NCBI RefSeq assembly: GCF_900583165.1
Contig: NZ_UTKY01000036.1
Span: 1 to 64,000 of the forward strand
Origin: Pseudomonas viridiflava
GTDB lineage: Bacteria > Pseudomonadota > Gammaproteobacteria > Pseudomonadales > Pseudomonadaceae
DNA length: 64,000 bases
Reading direction: 5' to 3'
The notes under the pieces were generated by a model. It was given only the letters and a program-made list of their open reading frames with translations. It was not told the DNA's origin and searched no databases. Within the stretch, counting starts at the first letter, position 1. Every line of letters starts with the position of its first letter. Below, one piece after another: positions 38,221 to 52,591 of this stretch. A program made the position numbers and the translations under genes.

Positions 38221-38254
38221 CTACGGCGCAGGCTTCAACCGGCGCCGTAGTTTT
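38221..38254 (+). terminator. Terminator after sdhB
   Basis: CTACGGCGC (38221-38229) pairs with GCGCCGTAG (38242-38250), followed by four T. The T run is short, so partial read-through into sucA is possible. Confidence 0.7.
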
Positions 38255-38441
38255 AACTTGAGCAGCGACTTACAAAGCCGCAGCTCTTATTTTGAAGAAA
38301 TGAGACAAGCAGGGGCATTCGGGTTGGTACCCGAACTATCAGCGTGATCCTAAGTGGCTTGTTTTGGTCGCTGCACTTGGCCTTTTGCAAGCAAACTCGG
38401 TGTTTTCGCCGGTGGTGTCCCCAAATCGAGGGTGACCAAGC
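38255..38441 (+). ncRNA. Structured sucA leader RNA (candidate sucA-II-type motif)
   Basis: Nested helices can be drawn in the 187 nt before sucA: 38262-38269 with 38367-38374 (GCAGCGAC/GTCGCTGC), 38285-38292 with 38298-38305 (8 bp, one G-U), 38305-38310 with 38357-38362 (ACAAGC/GCTTGT), and 38318-38324 with 38329-38335 (TTCGGGT/ACCCGAA). A cis-regulatory candidate RNA called sucA-II has been described in Pseudomonadales; equating the two is from memory and needs a covariance search. Confidence 0.5.
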
Positions 38442-41273
<2,832 letters not shown>

Positions 41274-41317
41274 CGCCTTCGCGCTGACTGAAACCGAATT
41301 TTAAGGACACACAGATA

Positions 41318-42538
41318 ATGGCTATCGAAATCAAAGCCCCGTCATTCCCGGAATCGGTTGCCGATGGCACCGTTGCCACCTGGCACAAGAAACCAGGCGA
41401 CGCTGTAAAGCGTGACGACCTGATCGTCGACATCGAGACCGACAAAGTCGTTCTGGAAGTGTTGGCCGAAGCTGACGGCGTGCTGGGCGCAATCGTTGCC
41501 GAAGAAGGCGCTACCGTTCTGTCGAACCAAGTACTGGGCTCGATCGAAGCGGGCAGCGCTGCTGCTGCCGCTCCTGCTGCCGCTGCACCAGCTGCTTCGG
41601 CTCCTGCTGCCGCCCCGGCTGCTGGCGCTGAAGACCCGATCGCTGCGCCAGCTGCGCGTCAGTTGGCTGAAGAAAACGGCATTAACCTGGCTTCCATCAA
41701 AGGCACCGGCAAAGATGGCCGCGTGTCCAAGGAAGACGTGGTTGCTGCTGTTGAGGCCAAGAAAAACGCGCCAGCCGCTGCACCTGCCAAGGCTGCTGCC
41801 CCAGCTGCCGCTGCGCCTGTTTTCGCTGCTGGCGATCGCACCGAGAAGCGCGTACCGATGACCCGCGTTCGTGCCACCGTGGCCAAGCGTCTGGTTGAAG
41901 CTCAGTCGAACATGGCGATGCTGACTACTTTCAACGAAGTCGACATGACCGAAGTCATGGCCCTGCGTTCGAAGTACAAGGACCTGTTCGAGAAGTCCCA
42001 CAATGGCGTGCGCCTGGGCTTCATGTCGTTCTTCGTGAAAGCGGCCACCGAAGCGCTGAAACGCTTCCCGGCAGTCAACGCTTCCATCGACGGCGGCGAC
42101 ATCGTTTACCATGGCTACGCAGACGTCGGCGTTGCCGTGTCCAGCGACCGTGGCCTGGTGGTTCCGGTTCTGCGTAACGCCGAACTGATGAGCCTGGCTG
42201 AAATCGAAGGCGGCATCGCCGGCTTCGGCAAGAAAGCCCGTGACGGCAAGCTGACCATCGACGAGATGACCGGCGGTACCTTCACCATCACCAACGGTGG
42301 TACCTTCGGTTCGATGATGTCGACGCCGATCGTCAACCCGCCGCAAGCTGCGATCCTGGGCATGCACAACATCATCCAGCGTCCGATGGCCATCAACGGC
42401 CAAGTCGTGATCCGCCCAATGATGTACCTGGCACTGTCTTACGATCACCGCCTGATCGATGGTAAAGAAGCCGTGACTTTCCTGGTGACCATCAAGAACC
42501 TGCTGGAAGATCCGGCTCGTCTGTTGCTGGATATCTGA
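41318..42538 (+). CDS. sucB: Dihydrolipoyl succinyltransferase E2 SucB
   Basis: A 406-aa E2 core of the 2-oxoglutarate dehydrogenase complex. It has one N-terminal lipoyl domain with the lipoylated Lys in [11 protein letters not shown] (K43), an Ala/Pro-rich swinging linker (about residues 80-105), a peripheral-subunit binding domain ([20 protein letters not shown]), a second Ala/Pro linker, and a catalytic domain ending with [13 protein letters not shown] (catalytic His). AAGGA lies upstream of the ATG. Confidence 0.97.
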   Translation: MAIEIKAPSFPESVADGTVATWHKKPGDAVKRDDLIVDIETDKVVLEVLAEADGVLGAIVAEEGATVLSNQVLGSIEAGSAAAAAPAAAAPAASAPAAAPAAGAEDPIAAPAARQLAEENGINLASIKGTGKDGRVSKEDVVAAVEAKKNAPAAAPAKAAAPAAAAPVFAAGDRTEKRVPMTRVRATVAKRLVEAQSNMAMLTTFNEVDMTEVMALRSKYKDLFEKSHNGVRLGFMSFFVKAATEALKRFPAVNASIDGGDIVYHGYADVGVAVSSDRGLVVPVLRNAELMSLAEIEGGIAGFGKKARDGKLTIDEMTGGTFTITNGGTFGSMMSTPIVNPPQAAILGMHNIIQRPMAINGQVVIRPMMYLALSYDHRLIDGKEAVTFLVTIKNLLEDPARLLLDI

Positions 42539-42577
42539 TAGAAGCAGCTGCAGGCTCCGGGCAAGCCGCCACAATAG

Positions 42578-44074
<1,497 letters not shown>

Positions 44075-44104
44075 GCGAGATAATAAGAAACCACGGCGGA
44101 GTTG

Positions 44105-44205
44105 CCCGTCGTGAGCCTTGCGAGCAAGACTCACCGCGGAATATCCGCTGGACGCAGTCTTGCACAGCTTTACGGGCCATAAGCCCTGCAGGTTGTGCAA
44201 GCAGC
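44105..44205 (+). ncRNA. Structured sucC leader RNA (candidate sucC motif)
   Basis: Three stems lie in the lpdG-sucC gap. The first is 44111-44134 (GTGAG.CTTG with CAAG.CTCAC, loop CGAG, one C-A mismatch). The second is 44136-44148 (GCGGA/TCCGC). The third is 44159-44201, with outer arms CTTGCACA/TGTGCAAG enclosing GGGC/GCCC. A published candidate called the sucC RNA occurs in Pseudomonadales; the assignment is from memory. It could regulate sucCD separately within the operon. Confidence 0.55.
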
Positions 44206-44278
44206 AGTCACAGGTGGCGCGGCACTCATAATGAGCGCAGCGCCGAATGCGCAGTACCTAACGAAGACGGTAAAAAGC

Positions 44279-45445
44279 ATGAATCTTCACGAGTATCAGG
44301 GTAAGCAGCTGTTCGCTGAATACGGCCTGCCAGTATCCAAGGGCTACGCAGTAGACACCCCGGAAGCAGCAGCAGAAGCTTGCGACAAAATCGGTGGCAC
44401 CGAGTGGGTTGTCAAGGCCCAGGTCCACGCTGGTGGTCGCGGTAAAGCGGGCGGCGTTAAGCTGGTTCGCAGCAAAGAAGACGCCAAGGCCTTCGCACAG
44501 CAGTGGCTGGGCAAGCGTCTGGTGACTTACCAGACTGATGCCAATGGCCAGCCAGTCACCAAGATCCTGGTTGAATCGTGCACTGATATCGCTAAAGAGC
44601 TGTACCTGGGCGCTGTCGTTGACCGTTCGAGCCGTCGCATCGTGTTCATGGCCTCCACCGAAGGTGGCGTGGACATTGAGAAGATCGCCGAAGAAACCCC
44701 AGAAAAAATTCTGAAAGCCACCATCGATCCACTGGTTGGCGCTCAGCCATTCCAGGGTCGCGAGTTGGCTTTCCAACTGGGCCTGGAAGGCAAGCAAGTT
44801 GCCCAGTTCGCCAAGATCTTCGTAGGTCTGGCCAAACTGTTCCAGGATCACGATCTGGCCCTGCTGGAAGTGAACCCGCTGGTGATCAAGGCTGATGGCG
44901 ATCTGCACTGCCTGGACGCCAAGATCAACATCGACGCCAACGCCATGTACCGTCAGCCTAAGCTGAAGACTTTCCACGATCCGTCGCAAGACGATCCGCG
45001 CGAAGCGCACGCTGCCAAGTTCGAACTGAACTACGTAGCCCTGGAAGGTAACATCGGTTGCATGGTCAACGGTGCTGGCCTGGCCATGGGTACCATGGAC
45101 ATCGTCAACCTGCATGGCGGCAAGCCAGCCAACTTCCTCGACGTGGGCGGTGGTGCTACCAAAGAACGCGTTACCGAAGCCTTCAAGATCATCCTGTCCG
45201 ACTCCAACGTCGCTGCAGTACTGGTCAACATCTTCGGCGGCATCGTTCGTTGCGACATGATTGCCGAAGGCATCATCGGTGCAGTGAAAGAAGTCGGCGT
45301 TAAAATCCCGGTTGTTGTTCGCCTTGAAGGTAACAACGCTGAACTGGGCGCTAAAGTACTGGCAGAAAGCGGTTTGAACATCATCGCGGCTACCAGCCTG
45401 ACCGACGCTGCTCAACAAGTTGTCAAAGCTGCGGAGGGCAAGTAA
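44279..45445 (+). CDS. sucC: Succinyl-CoA synthetase beta subunit SucC
   Basis: A 388-aa ATP-grasp subunit. The N-terminus [20 protein letters not shown] is typical; the nucleotide-binding region is [20 protein letters not shown], and the C-terminal CoA-ligase-like domain contains [16 protein letters not shown]. The ATG at 44279 is the family start; longer in-frame starts would reach into the structured leader. The stop overlaps the sucD start by 1 nt (TAATG). Confidence 0.97.
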   Translation: MNLHEYQGKQLFAEYGLPVSKGYAVDTPEAAAEACDKIGGTEWVVKAQVHAGGRGKAGGVKLVRSKEDAKAFAQQWLGKRLVTYQTDANGQPVTKILVESCTDIAKELYLGAVVDRSSRRIVFMASTEGGVDIEKIAEETPEKILKATIDPLVGAQPFQGRELAFQLGLEGKQVAQFAKIFVGLAKLFQDHDLALLEVNPLVIKADGDLHCLDAKINIDANAMYRQPKLKTFHDPSQDDPREAHAAKFELNYVALEGNIGCMVNGAGLAMGTMDIVNLHGGKPANFLDVGGGATKERVTEAFKIILSDSNVAAVLVNIFGGIVRCDMIAEGIIGAVKEVGVKIPVVVRLEGNNAELGAKVLAESGLNIIAATSLTDAAQQVVKAAEGK

Positions 45446-46326
45446 TGAGCGTCCTGATCAATAAAGACACCAAAGTTATCTGCCAGGGTATTACCGGTTC
45501 GCAAGGTAGTTTCCACACCCAGCAAGCCATCGAATACGGCACCAAGATGGTTGGCGGCGTAACTCCGGGCAAAGGCGGCACCGAGCACCTGGGCCTGCCA
45601 GTGTTCAACACCGTGAAAGACGCTGTTGCTCAAACTGGCGCTACTGCCAGCGTGATCTACGTACCGGCTCCTTTCTGCAAAGACTCGATCCTGGAAGCAG
45701 CCTTCGGCGGCATCAAGCTGATCGTTTGCATCACCGAAGGCATTCCTACCTTGGACATGCTGGACGCTAAAGTTAAGTGCGACGAGCTGGGTGTTACCCT
45801 GATCGGCCCTAACTGCCCAGGCGTGATCACCCCAGGCGAATGCAAGATCGGCATCATGCCAGGTCACATTCACTTGCCAGGTAAAGTCGGTATCGTTTCC
45901 CGTTCCGGCACCCTGACCTACGAAGCTGTCAAGCAAACTACTGACGCCGGTTTCGGTCAGTCGACTTGCGTCGGCATCGGCGGTGACCCGATCCCAGGCT
46001 CGAACTTCATCGACATCCTGAAGCTGTTCCAGGAAGACCCGAAGACCGAAGCGATCGTAATGATCGGTGAGATCGGCGGTTCGGCTGAAGAAGAAGCGGC
46101 TGCCTACATCAAGGCACACGTGACCAAGCCGGTTGTTTCCTACATCGCTGGTGTGACTGCCCCTGCTGGCAAGCGCATGGGCCATGCTGGCGCAATCATT
46201 TCTGGCGGCAAGGGTACTGCAGACGAGAAGTTTGCTGCCCTGGAAGACGCAGGCGTTAAAACCGTGCGTTCGCTGGCAGACATCGGCAAGGCTTTGTCCG
46301 AGTTGACCGGTTGGGCTGTCAAGTAA
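45445..46326 (+). CDS. sucD: Succinyl-CoA synthetase alpha subunit SucD
   Basis: A 293-aa CoA-binding subunit with the phosphorylated His in [21 protein letters not shown] and the CoA fold [20 protein letters not shown]. Together with SucC it makes ATP or GTP while cleaving succinyl-CoA. It is the last gene of the TCA operon and is followed by a terminator. Confidence 0.97.
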   Translation: MSVLINKDTKVICQGITGSQGSFHTQQAIEYGTKMVGGVTPGKGGTEHLGLPVFNTVKDAVAQTGATASVIYVPAPFCKDSILEAAFGGIKLIVCITEGIPTLDMLDAKVKCDELGVTLIGPNCPGVITPGECKIGIMPGHIHLPGKVGIVSRSGTLTYEAVKQTTDAGFGQSTCVGIGGDPIPGSNFIDILKLFQEDPKTEAIVMIGEIGGSAEEEAAAYIKAHVTKPVVSYIAGVTAPAGKRMGHAGAIISGGKGTADEKFAALEDAGVKTVRSLADIGKALSELTGWAVK

Positions 46327-46356
46327 GCCTCGCGCTTAACTGACGCTTCACCAAGC

Positions 46357-46380
46357 AAAGGCCACCTTCGGGTGGCCTTT
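46357..46380 (+). terminator. Terminator after sucD
   Basis: AAAGGCCACC-TTCG-GGTGGCCTTT, a perfect stem with a short T run. Confidence 0.85.
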
Positions 46381-46422
46381 GTGCGTTCTGGGTTTATATA
46401 AATGTTAGATCAAACACTGTTC

Positions 46423-46516
46423 AAATGTGGGAGGGGGCTTGCCCCGATGGCGGTGTGTCAGTCACAGCTACTTCAGCTGACACTTTGTCATCGGGGGCAA
46501 GCCCCCTCCCACATTT
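46423..46516. repeat. REPIN in the sucD-brnQ gap
   Basis: AAATGTGGGAGGGGGCTTG and its inverted copy bound a 94-bp element; the left REP lacks one C (GCCCCGAT). The rest of this 430-bp gap (46517-46756) is the brnQ leader, in which I see no clear promoter or further gene. Confidence 0.85.
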
Positions 46517-46756
46517 GTCCTCATTCACAGCTTTAGTATGAAAACGCGACATGTAAATGTCGCTTATCGGACAGTTCGCCCCGCAACAGTGCGTTTGTCA
46601 GCCGATTTCTGTACCCTAGCCGCCTCTTTATGCGTGTGCCTCCCAAAAGGAAGCCCCGCGCTAGACCGGTCGGCCCCCATCAGGGCTGGCAGTATTTCCC
46701 TCATCCACAGGGAACCCCTCTCTAAATTCCGATTCAGTAGTGTGGTATTTCCCGAA

Positions 46757-48070
46757 ATGAAAGTGTTGAAAAGCCAGGATATCCTGGCGTTGGGCTTTAT
46801 GACCTTTGCCCTGTTTGTGGGCGCCGGCAACATCATCTTCCCGCCAATCGTTGGTTTGCAGTCCGGGCCCCATGTCTGGATGGCAGCGTTGGGCTTCCTG
46901 ATTACCGCGGTTGGTCTGCCGGTGGTGACCGTGGTCGCCCTGGCCAAGGTCGGCGGTGGCATGGACGCATTGAGCAGCCCGATCGGCAAGATCGCCGGTG
47001 GCCTGCTCGCGGCGGCGGCGTATCTGGCGGTAGGGCCGCTGTTCGCCACCCCGCGTACGGCGACCGTGTCGTTTGAAGTGGGTCTGGCGCCGTTGACCGG
47101 CGAGAGCCCGCTGGCACTGTTCCTCTACAGTTCAGTGTATTTCCTGGTGGTGTTCTTCGTGTCCCTGTACCCAGGTCGACTGCTGGACACCGTGGGTCGC
47201 TTTCTCGCGCCGCTGAAGATCATCGCGCTGGCCGTACTCGGCATTGCCGCGTTCGCGTTGCCAGCCGGTGACGTGGGCGTTGCGACCCCGGAATACGTCG
47301 CTGCGCCGTTCTCTCAGGGCTTTATCAATGGTTACTTGACCATGGACACCCTGGGCGCACTGGTATTTGGCATCGTGATCGTCAACGCGATCCGCTCCCG
47401 TGGCGTTGAGTCGCCCAAGCTGATCACCCGCTATGCGATCATCGCCGGGTTGATTGCCGGCGTGGGCCTGGCGCTGGTGTATGTCAGCTTGTTCCGTTTG
47501 GGCGCGGGCAGCCATGAAGTCGCTGCGGGTGCGGCCAATGGCGCTGCTGTGCTGCACGCCTATGTGCAACACACGTTCGGTTCCTTGGGCAGCGGTTTCC
47601 TGGCCGTGCTGATCTCCCTGGCGTGCCTGGTGACGGCAGTGGGCCTGACTTGCGCTTGCGCGGAGTACTTCAGCAAAGTCCTGCCGCTGTCCTACAAGAC
47701 CCTGGTGGTGATTCTGGCGCTGTTCTCGTTGTTTGTGTCCAACCTGGGCCTGACCAAGCTGATTGCCTTCTCGATCCCGGTGCTTACCGCGATCTACCCG
47801 CCGTGCATCGTGCTGGTGGCCCTGAGCTTCTGCAAAGACTTCTGGCAGGAGCAGGGCCGCATCGTTGGCCCGGTGATGCTGGTGTCGTTCATCTTCGGCT
47901 GCATTGATGCGCTCAAGGGCGCAGGCCTGGCAGATTGGATGCCTGCGCAGTTGCTGAACCTGCCGCTGAGCGAGCAGGGCCTCGCGTGGCTGGTGCCATC
48001 GGTGATGGTGCTGGTGGTGGCGGTGGTGATTGACCGCATGTTGGGCAAGCGTAGCGAAGCGATTGCTTAA
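46757..48070 (+). CDS. brnQ: Branched-chain amino acid carrier BrnQ/BraB
   Basis: A 437-aa LIVCS-family sodium-coupled importer of Leu, Ile and Val, with about twelve hydrophobic helices. The N-terminal signature is [20 protein letters not shown] then [11 protein letters not shown] chose the ATG at 46757 ([10 protein letters not shown]) rather than a longer upstream frame through non-coding sequence. In P. aeruginosa, from memory, braB holds the same position after sucD. Confidence 0.92.
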   Translation: MKVLKSQDILALGFMTFALFVGAGNIIFPPIVGLQSGPHVWMAALGFLITAVGLPVVTVVALAKVGGGMDALSSPIGKIAGGLLAAAAYLAVGPLFATPRTATVSFEVGLAPLTGESPLALFLYSSVYFLVVFFVSLYPGRLLDTVGRFLAPLKIIALAVLGIAAFALPAGDVGVATPEYVAAPFSQGFINGYLTMDTLGALVFGIVIVNAIRSRGVESPKLITRYAIIAGLIAGVGLALVYVSLFRLGAGSHEVAAGAANGAAVLHAYVQHTFGSLGSGFLAVLISLACLVTAVGLTCACAEYFSKVLPLSYKTLVVILALFSLFVSNLGLTKLIAFSIPVLTAIYPPCIVLVALSFCKDFWQEQGRIVGPVMLVSFIFGCIDALKGAGLADWMPAQLLNLPLSEQGLAWLVPSVMVLVVAVVIDRMLGKRSEAIA

Positions 48071-48091
48071 GCGGGTTTGACGCTGTACCGA

Positions 48092-48126
48092 AATGCCCCG
48101 TATCAATCGATACGGGGCATTTTTTA
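48092..48126 (+). terminator. Terminator after brnQ
   Basis: AATGCCCCGTATC-AATC-GATACGGGGCATT followed by a T run. Confidence 0.9.
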
Positions 48127-48165
48127 TGCTGATGAGGCAACACCTTCTACAGTTGGAATGCTTTG

Positions 48166-48199
48166 AAATGTGGGAGGGGGCAAGCCCCCTCCCACATTT
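48166..48199. repeat. Perfect REP palindrome without spacer
   Basis: AAATGTGGGAGGGGGC and GCCCCCTCCCACATTT joined by only AA, a 16-bp-arm palindrome in the leader of the next gene. Confidence 0.88.
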
Positions 48200-48239
48200 T
48201 GATCGCGTTAACCTTCATTCATTATGTACAAGGACCTAC

Positions 48240-48977
48240 ATGTCGTTCGTCGAAGCCAACCAGATCCACCTGCTCGCCGCTTTCTGGTTTGCCCTGTGCT
48301 GGGGTGGCTACACCCGTTATGCCACCTGGAAAGCCCGGGACACCGCGTGCCTGGCCAGCGTGCTGCATCTCTACCGCGAAGACTGGATGCGCCGCATGCT
48401 GCTGCGGGACAACCGCATCGCCGACGCCAGCGTTATCGGCAACCTTGAGCGCAACGCTTCATTCTTTGCTTCCAGCACCTTGATCATTCTCGCTGGCATT
48501 CTCACCGTGCTGGGCGCCTCGGAGCGGGCGGTGTCGTTGCTTGCGGATATCCCGATGGTGCAGCAAGCCTCCCAAGGCATGTCGGAAATCAAGCTGCTCT
48601 GCCTGGCGCTGGTGTTTGTCTACGCATTCTTTACGTTCAGCTGGTGCATGCGTCAGTACAACTTCGCCGCCGTGCTGGTGGGGTCGGCACCGATGATTGG
48701 TGAGCGGCATGTGTCGGAGCAGGAGCGCAATGCCTTTGCCTTGCGGGCGGCACGGGTCATTTCAATGGCTGCCAACCAGTTCAACTTTGGCCTGCGTTCT
48801 TATTATTTCGGCATGACCATGCTGGCTTGGTTTGTCAGCCCTTGGCTGTTTATGTTGATGAGCAGCGGGGTGGTGGTGGTGCTGTATCGCCGAGAGTTTC
48901 ATTCCGACGTACTGCAAGTGATGGTCTATACGCCAACTGACATGCCGCTGCCTGAGCCAAATAAAGAGCCGGCTTAA
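48240..48977 (+). CDS. DUF599 membrane protein
   Basis: A 245-aa protein with four hydrophobic segments (about residues 7-24, 77-98, 120-140, 195-218) and a conserved cytoplasmic segment (HLYREDWMRRMLLRDNRIAD). It matches the DUF599 family, which has no settled function. The ATG at 48240 has AAGGA upstream; the longer frame enters the REP palindrome. Confidence 0.85.
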   Translation: MSFVEANQIHLLAAFWFALCWGGYTRYATWKARDTACLASVLHLYREDWMRRMLLRDNRIADASVIGNLERNASFFASSTLIILAGILTVLGASERAVSLLADIPMVQQASQGMSEIKLLCLALVFVYAFFTFSWCMRQYNFAAVLVGSAPMIGERHVSEQERNAFALRAARVISMAANQFNFGLRSYYFGMTMLAWFVSPWLFMLMSSGVVVVLYRREFHSDVLQVMVYTPTDMPLPEPNKEPA

Positions 48978-49022
48978 TCCATTCAGCCCTCGAGTGGCGC
49001 GAATAAAAACAGCAGGCAAAGT

Positions 49023-49053
49023 AAAGCCCGCTATCTAAGCGGGCTTTCTTTTT
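49023..49053. terminator. Terminator, possibly shared
   Basis: AAAGCCCGCT-ATCT-AGCGGGCTTT then TCTTTTT, between the DUF599 gene (+) and the small lipoprotein (-). Confidence 0.85.
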
Positions 49054-49080
49054 ACAGCAAAGCTATTTCAAGCCGCGGTC

Positions 49081-49332
49081 TTAAGAACCGGTGGCAGGGG
49101 TAGCAGGTGCTGCTTCTTTTGCGGCGGCTTCGTTCGATTCAGCCTGAGCTTTGGCAGCATCGGCGTTTTCTTTCGCAGCGTCGTTCACTTTATCCTGAGC
49201 CTTTGCCATGTCTTGCTGAGCTTGCTCAGAATGTGCAGCGGCGTCTTGGGCTTTGTCTTCGGATTTTTTGTCGCAGGCAGCGAGACCGAGGGCAGCGGCG
49301 AGCATCATGGAAATAGCTAAAGTCTTACGCAT
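49081..49332 (-). CDS. Small alanine-rich coiled-coil lipoprotein
   Basis: An 83-aa predicted lipoprotein. The signal peptide ends in the lipobox LAAC (Cys near residue 20). The rest is Ala/Lys/Glu/Gln-rich with a heptad-like pattern (DKAQDAAAHSEQAQQDMAKA, then KENADAAKAQAES), ending in a Pro/Thr tail. The ATG at 49332 has GGAG upstream. The look is that of small envelope lipoproteins induced by stress; I assign no function. Confidence 0.8.
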   Translation of the reverse strand: MRKTLAISMMLAAALGLAACDKKSEDKAQDAAAHSEQAQQDMAKAQDKVNDAAKENADAAKAQAESNEAAAKEAAPATPATGS

Positions 49333-49490
49333 GGGTTGTTTCTCCTTATTGAAGATATCTACTGGCCTTTCGAGCATGGCGGTTCGGCATTAGTTCCTTT
49401 TATTCTGTAGATATATAAACCAATGACTTAAAGGAACTTTCCGCTGCACCGCTGATTCAGCCGATCACTATTAATAAGAGTCTCGAACGA

Positions 49491-49967
49491 ATGACCGAAA
49501 ACCCTTTGTTAGAGCGCGCGTCGCGCTTTGTCTCCGCCCTGCGCCATTGTCAGGTTCTGGGTATTACCGCCCATGATGCGAGCGAGGAGGGCATCACATT
49601 GATCATGCCCTATGCCCCGCAACTCGTCGGTGACCCCCATACCGGTGTGATCCACGGCGGCGCCCTGACCTCCCTCATGGATACCGCCTGCGGCATGGCC
49701 ACCCTGTGCGTATTACCGGAGTTCGAGGTGTGCCCGACCCTCGACCTGCGCATCGACTACATGCATCCGGCCGAACCGCACAAGCCCGTGTATGGCTTCG
49801 CCCAATGCTACCGGGTGACCACCGATGTGATCTTCACCCGAGGCTTCGCCTATCAGGATGACCCGCAACAACCCATTGCGCATGTCGTCGGCACCTTTAT
49901 GCGCATGGGCAAGCGTCTCAAAGGTACACAAGGACTGAGCAGCACGATTAAGGGAGCGCAAGCATGA
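49491..49967 (+). CDS. PaaI-type hotdog thioesterase (first of two)
   Basis: A 158-aa hotdog-fold protein with the PaaI-like core HTGVIHGGALTSLMDTACGM (catalytic-loop HGG at about residue 61) and TLDLRIDYMHPAEPHKPVYG. It probably hydrolyses an acyl-CoA; the substrate is unknown. Its stop overlaps the start of a second hotdog gene by ATGA, so the two may form a heteromeric enzyme. Confidence 0.85.
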   Translation: MTENPLLERASRFVSALRHCQVLGITAHDASEEGITLIMPYAPQLVGDPHTGVIHGGALTSLMDTACGMATLCVLPEFEVCPTLDLRIDYMHPAEPHKPVYGFAQCYRVTTDVIFTRGFAYQDDPQQPIAHVVGTFMRMGKRLKGTQGLSSTIKGAQA

Positions 49968-50416
49968 GCCATCGATTCAAGACTCGCCTGGAGCAGGCTC
50001 ATGTGCGGGGTAACTACGACGTGCTGCTGGAGTTGATTCCCTACGCCAAGCTGATCGGCATCGAATGCACGCGTCAGGGGGATGAATTGCTGTTTCGCTT
50101 GCCGGCCAGCAAGGACAATATTGGTAACCCCATATTGCCGGCGCTCCATGGCGGGGTGATTGCTGGCTTTATGGAGCTGTCTGCGGCGCTGCATCTGCTG
50201 GTTTTCACCGGCGCCCCAGGCCTGCCCAAAATCATCGATTTCTCCCTGGATTACCTGCGCGCCGGCCAGTTTCGCGACACCTATGCCAAATGCCAGGTAT
50301 GGCGCCAGGGCCGTAGGGTGGCAAATGTGGCGATCACTGCCTGGCAAAGCACGGCCGCCGAGCCGATCGCCACCGCCCGCGCGCATTTCAAAATCGAGGA
50401 GGCGAGTCGCTCTTGA
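49964..50416 (+). CDS. PaaI-type hotdog thioesterase (second of two)
   Basis: A 150-aa hotdog-fold protein with PALHGGVIAGFMELSAALHL (HGG loop at about residue 63) and IIDFSLDYLRAGQFRDTYA. It is translationally coupled to the preceding thioesterase. The helix after HGG differs from its neighbour (Glu in place of Asp: FMELS versus LMDTA), suggesting different substrates or a subunit role. Confidence 0.85.
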   Translation: MSHRFKTRLEQAHVRGNYDVLLELIPYAKLIGIECTRQGDELLFRLPASKDNIGNPILPALHGGVIAGFMELSAALHLLVFTGAPGLPKIIDFSLDYLRAGQFRDTYAKCQVWRQGRRVANVAITAWQSTAAEPIATARAHFKIEEASRS

Positions 50417-50505
50417 AATCCTGGTCTTAGCCCCCAACTTTGATGACAACCCGCCGCCAACCCTCAAGGGCGCGGCCACTGCCATCCAATTGGAGTTTGA
50501 TGACC

Positions 50506-52410
50506 ATGAGCGTGGAAACTCAAAAGGAAACCCTGGGCTTCCAGACCGAGGTAAAGCAACTGCTGCACCTCATGATCCATTCGCTGTATTCCAACAAGGA
50601 AATCTTCCTTCGCGAATTGATCTCTAACGCCTCTGACGCTGTCGACAAATTACGTTTCGAAGCCCTGTCCAAGCCTGAGTTGCTGGAAGGTGGCGCCGAA
50701 CTGAAAATCCGTGTGAGCTTCGACAAAGACGCCAAGACCGTCACCCTCGAAGACAACGGCATCGGCATGAGCCGTGAAGACGCGATCACCCACCTGGGCA
50801 CCATCGCCAAATCCGGCACCGCTGATTTCATGAAAAATCTGTCGGGCGACCAGAAAAAAGATTCCCACCTGATCGGTCAGTTCGGTGTGGGCTTCTACTC
50901 GGCGTTTATCGTCGCCGATAAAGTTGAAGTGTTCAGCCGTCGTGCTGGCCAGGCTGCCAGTGAAGGCGTGCATTGGTCTTCCCAAGGTGAGGGCGAATTC
51001 GAAATCGCCACCACCGACAAGGCTGACCGTGGTACCCGCATCGTGCTGCACCTCAAGGACGGTGAAGAGGAATTCGCCGACGGCTACCGCCTGCGCAACA
51101 TCATTAAGAAGTACTCCGACCACATCGCCTTGCCGATCGAGCTGCCGAAAGAACAAATCGCCGCCGAAGGCGAAGAGCAGCCTGCGCTGGAATGGGAAAC
51201 CGTCAACCGCGCCAGCGCCTTGTGGACCCGTCCGCGTACCGAGATCAAGGACGAGGAATACCAGGAGTTCTACAAGCACATCGGGCATGACTACGAGAAC
51301 CCGCTGAGCTGGACCCACAACAAGGTCGAAGGCAAGCTGGAATACACCTCGCTGCTCTATGTACCGGCCCGTGCGCCGTTCGACCTGTACCAGCGTGAAG
51401 CGCCGAAGGGTCTGAAGCTCTACGTCCAGCGTGTGTTTGTAATGGACCAGGCAGAATCCTTCCTGCCGCTGTACCTGCGCTTTATCAAAGGCGTGGTCGA
51501 CTCCAATGACCTGTCGCTGAACGTATCGCGGGAAATCCTGCAGAAAGACCCGATCATCGATTCCATGAAGTCGGCGCTGACCAAGCGCGTACTCGACATG
51601 CTGGAAAAACTGGCGAAGAACGAGCCTGAGCAATACAAAGGTTTCTGGAAAAACTTCGGCCAGGTCATGAAAGAAGGCCCGGCTGAAGATTTCGCCAACA
51701 AGGAAAAAATCGCTGGCCTGCTGCGTTTTGCCTCGACTCACGAAGAGGGCGGCGAGCAAGTGGTGTCCCTGGCCGAGTACCTGGCACGTGCCAAGGAAGG
51801 TCAGGACAAGATCTACTACCTGACCGGCGAAACCTACGCCCAGGTCAAGAACAGCCCGCATCTCGAAGTCTTCCGCAAGAAAGGTATCGAAGTGCTGCTG
51901 CTGACCGACCGTATCGATGAGTGGCTGATGAGCTACCTCAACGAGTTCGACGGCAAGTCCTTCGTCGACGTGGCCCGTGGTGACCTGGACCTGGGTAACC
52001 TGGACTCCGAAGAAGAGAAGAAAGAAGCCGAAGAAGTCGCCAAGGCCAAAGAAGGCTTGGTCGAGCGCATCAAGGCGTCCTTGGGTGATGCCGTCAGCGA
52101 AGTGCGGGTTTCCCACCGTCTGACCGATTCCCCGGCGATCCTGGCCATCGGCGAAGCGGACCTGGGCATGCAGATGCGCCAGATCCTCGAGGCCAGCGGC
52201 CAGAAGGTGCCGGATTCCAAGCCAATCTTCGAATTCAACCCGGCTCACCCGCTGATCGAGAAACTCGACAGCGAGCAGAGTGAAGAGCGCTTTGGCGACC
52301 TGTCGCACATCCTCTTTGATCAGGCAGCCCTGGCCGCCGGTGACAGCTTGAAAGACCCGGCCGCGTACGTGCGCCGCCTGAACAAGCTGCTGGTTGAACT
52401 GTCGGTTTAA
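50506..52410 (+). CDS. htpG: Molecular chaperone HtpG (Hsp90)
   Basis: A 634-aa Hsp90 homologue. The N-terminal ATPase domain shows LFLREL-type [34 protein letters not shown], and the lid with [19 protein letters not shown]. The middle domain contains [20 protein letters not shown] and the conserved Arg loop [12 protein letters not shown] chose the ATG at 50506 ([12 protein letters not shown]) with GGAG upstream; ATG at 50500 is an alternative. It ends at a terminator. Confidence 0.97.
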   Translation: MSVETQKETLGFQTEVKQLLHLMIHSLYSNKEIFLRELISNASDAVDKLRFEALSKPELLEGGAELKIRVSFDKDAKTVTLEDNGIGMSREDAITHLGTIAKSGTADFMKNLSGDQKKDSHLIGQFGVGFYSAFIVADKVEVFSRRAGQAASEGVHWSSQGEGEFEIATTDKADRGTRIVLHLKDGEEEFADGYRLRNIIKKYSDHIALPIELPKEQIAAEGEEQPALEWETVNRASALWTRPRTEIKDEEYQEFYKHIGHDYENPLSWTHNKVEGKLEYTSLLYVPARAPFDLYQREAPKGLKLYVQRVFVMDQAESFLPLYLRFIKGVVDSNDLSLNVSREILQKDPIIDSMKSALTKRVLDMLEKLAKNEPEQYKGFWKNFGQVMKEGPAEDFANKEKIAGLLRFASTHEEGGEQVVSLAEYLARAKEGQDKIYYLTGETYAQVKNSPHLEVFRKKGIEVLLLTDRIDEWLMSYLNEFDGKSFVDVARGDLDLGNLDSEEEKKEAEEVAKAKEGLVERIKASLGDAVSEVRVSHRLTDSPAILAIGEADLGMQMRQILEASGQKVPDSKPIFEFNPAHPLIEKLDSEQSEERFGDLSHILFDQAALAAGDSLKDPAAYVRRLNKLLVELSV

Positions 52411-52421
52411 CCCCGTTGTAG

Positions 52422-52446
52422 AAAAACCCGCTTCGGCGGGTTTTTT
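52422..52446 (+). terminator. Terminator after htpG
   Basis: AAAAACCCGC-TTCG-GCGGGTTTTTT, 12 nt past the htpG stop. Confidence 0.9.
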
Positions 52447-52458
52447 CGTTCTAGCCCC

Positions 52459-52562
52459 CCTGTAGGCGCGAGCTTGCTCGCGAAGGTCGTCAACGATAAC
52501 GCGGGCATGCTGGTTCAACGCGTCGACTGGACGTTTTTCGCGAGCAAGCTCGCTCCTACAGG
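52459..52562. repeat. REPIN of the TGTAGG/CCTACA family
   Basis: CTGTAGGCGCGAGCTTGCTC and the inverted GAGCAAGCTCGCTCCTACAG bound a 104-bp element, the same family as at 16175-16275. It ends 30 nt before the next gene. Confidence 0.8.
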
Positions 52563-52591
52563 TGGGATGATGTGCACCTCAACTGGAGTAA

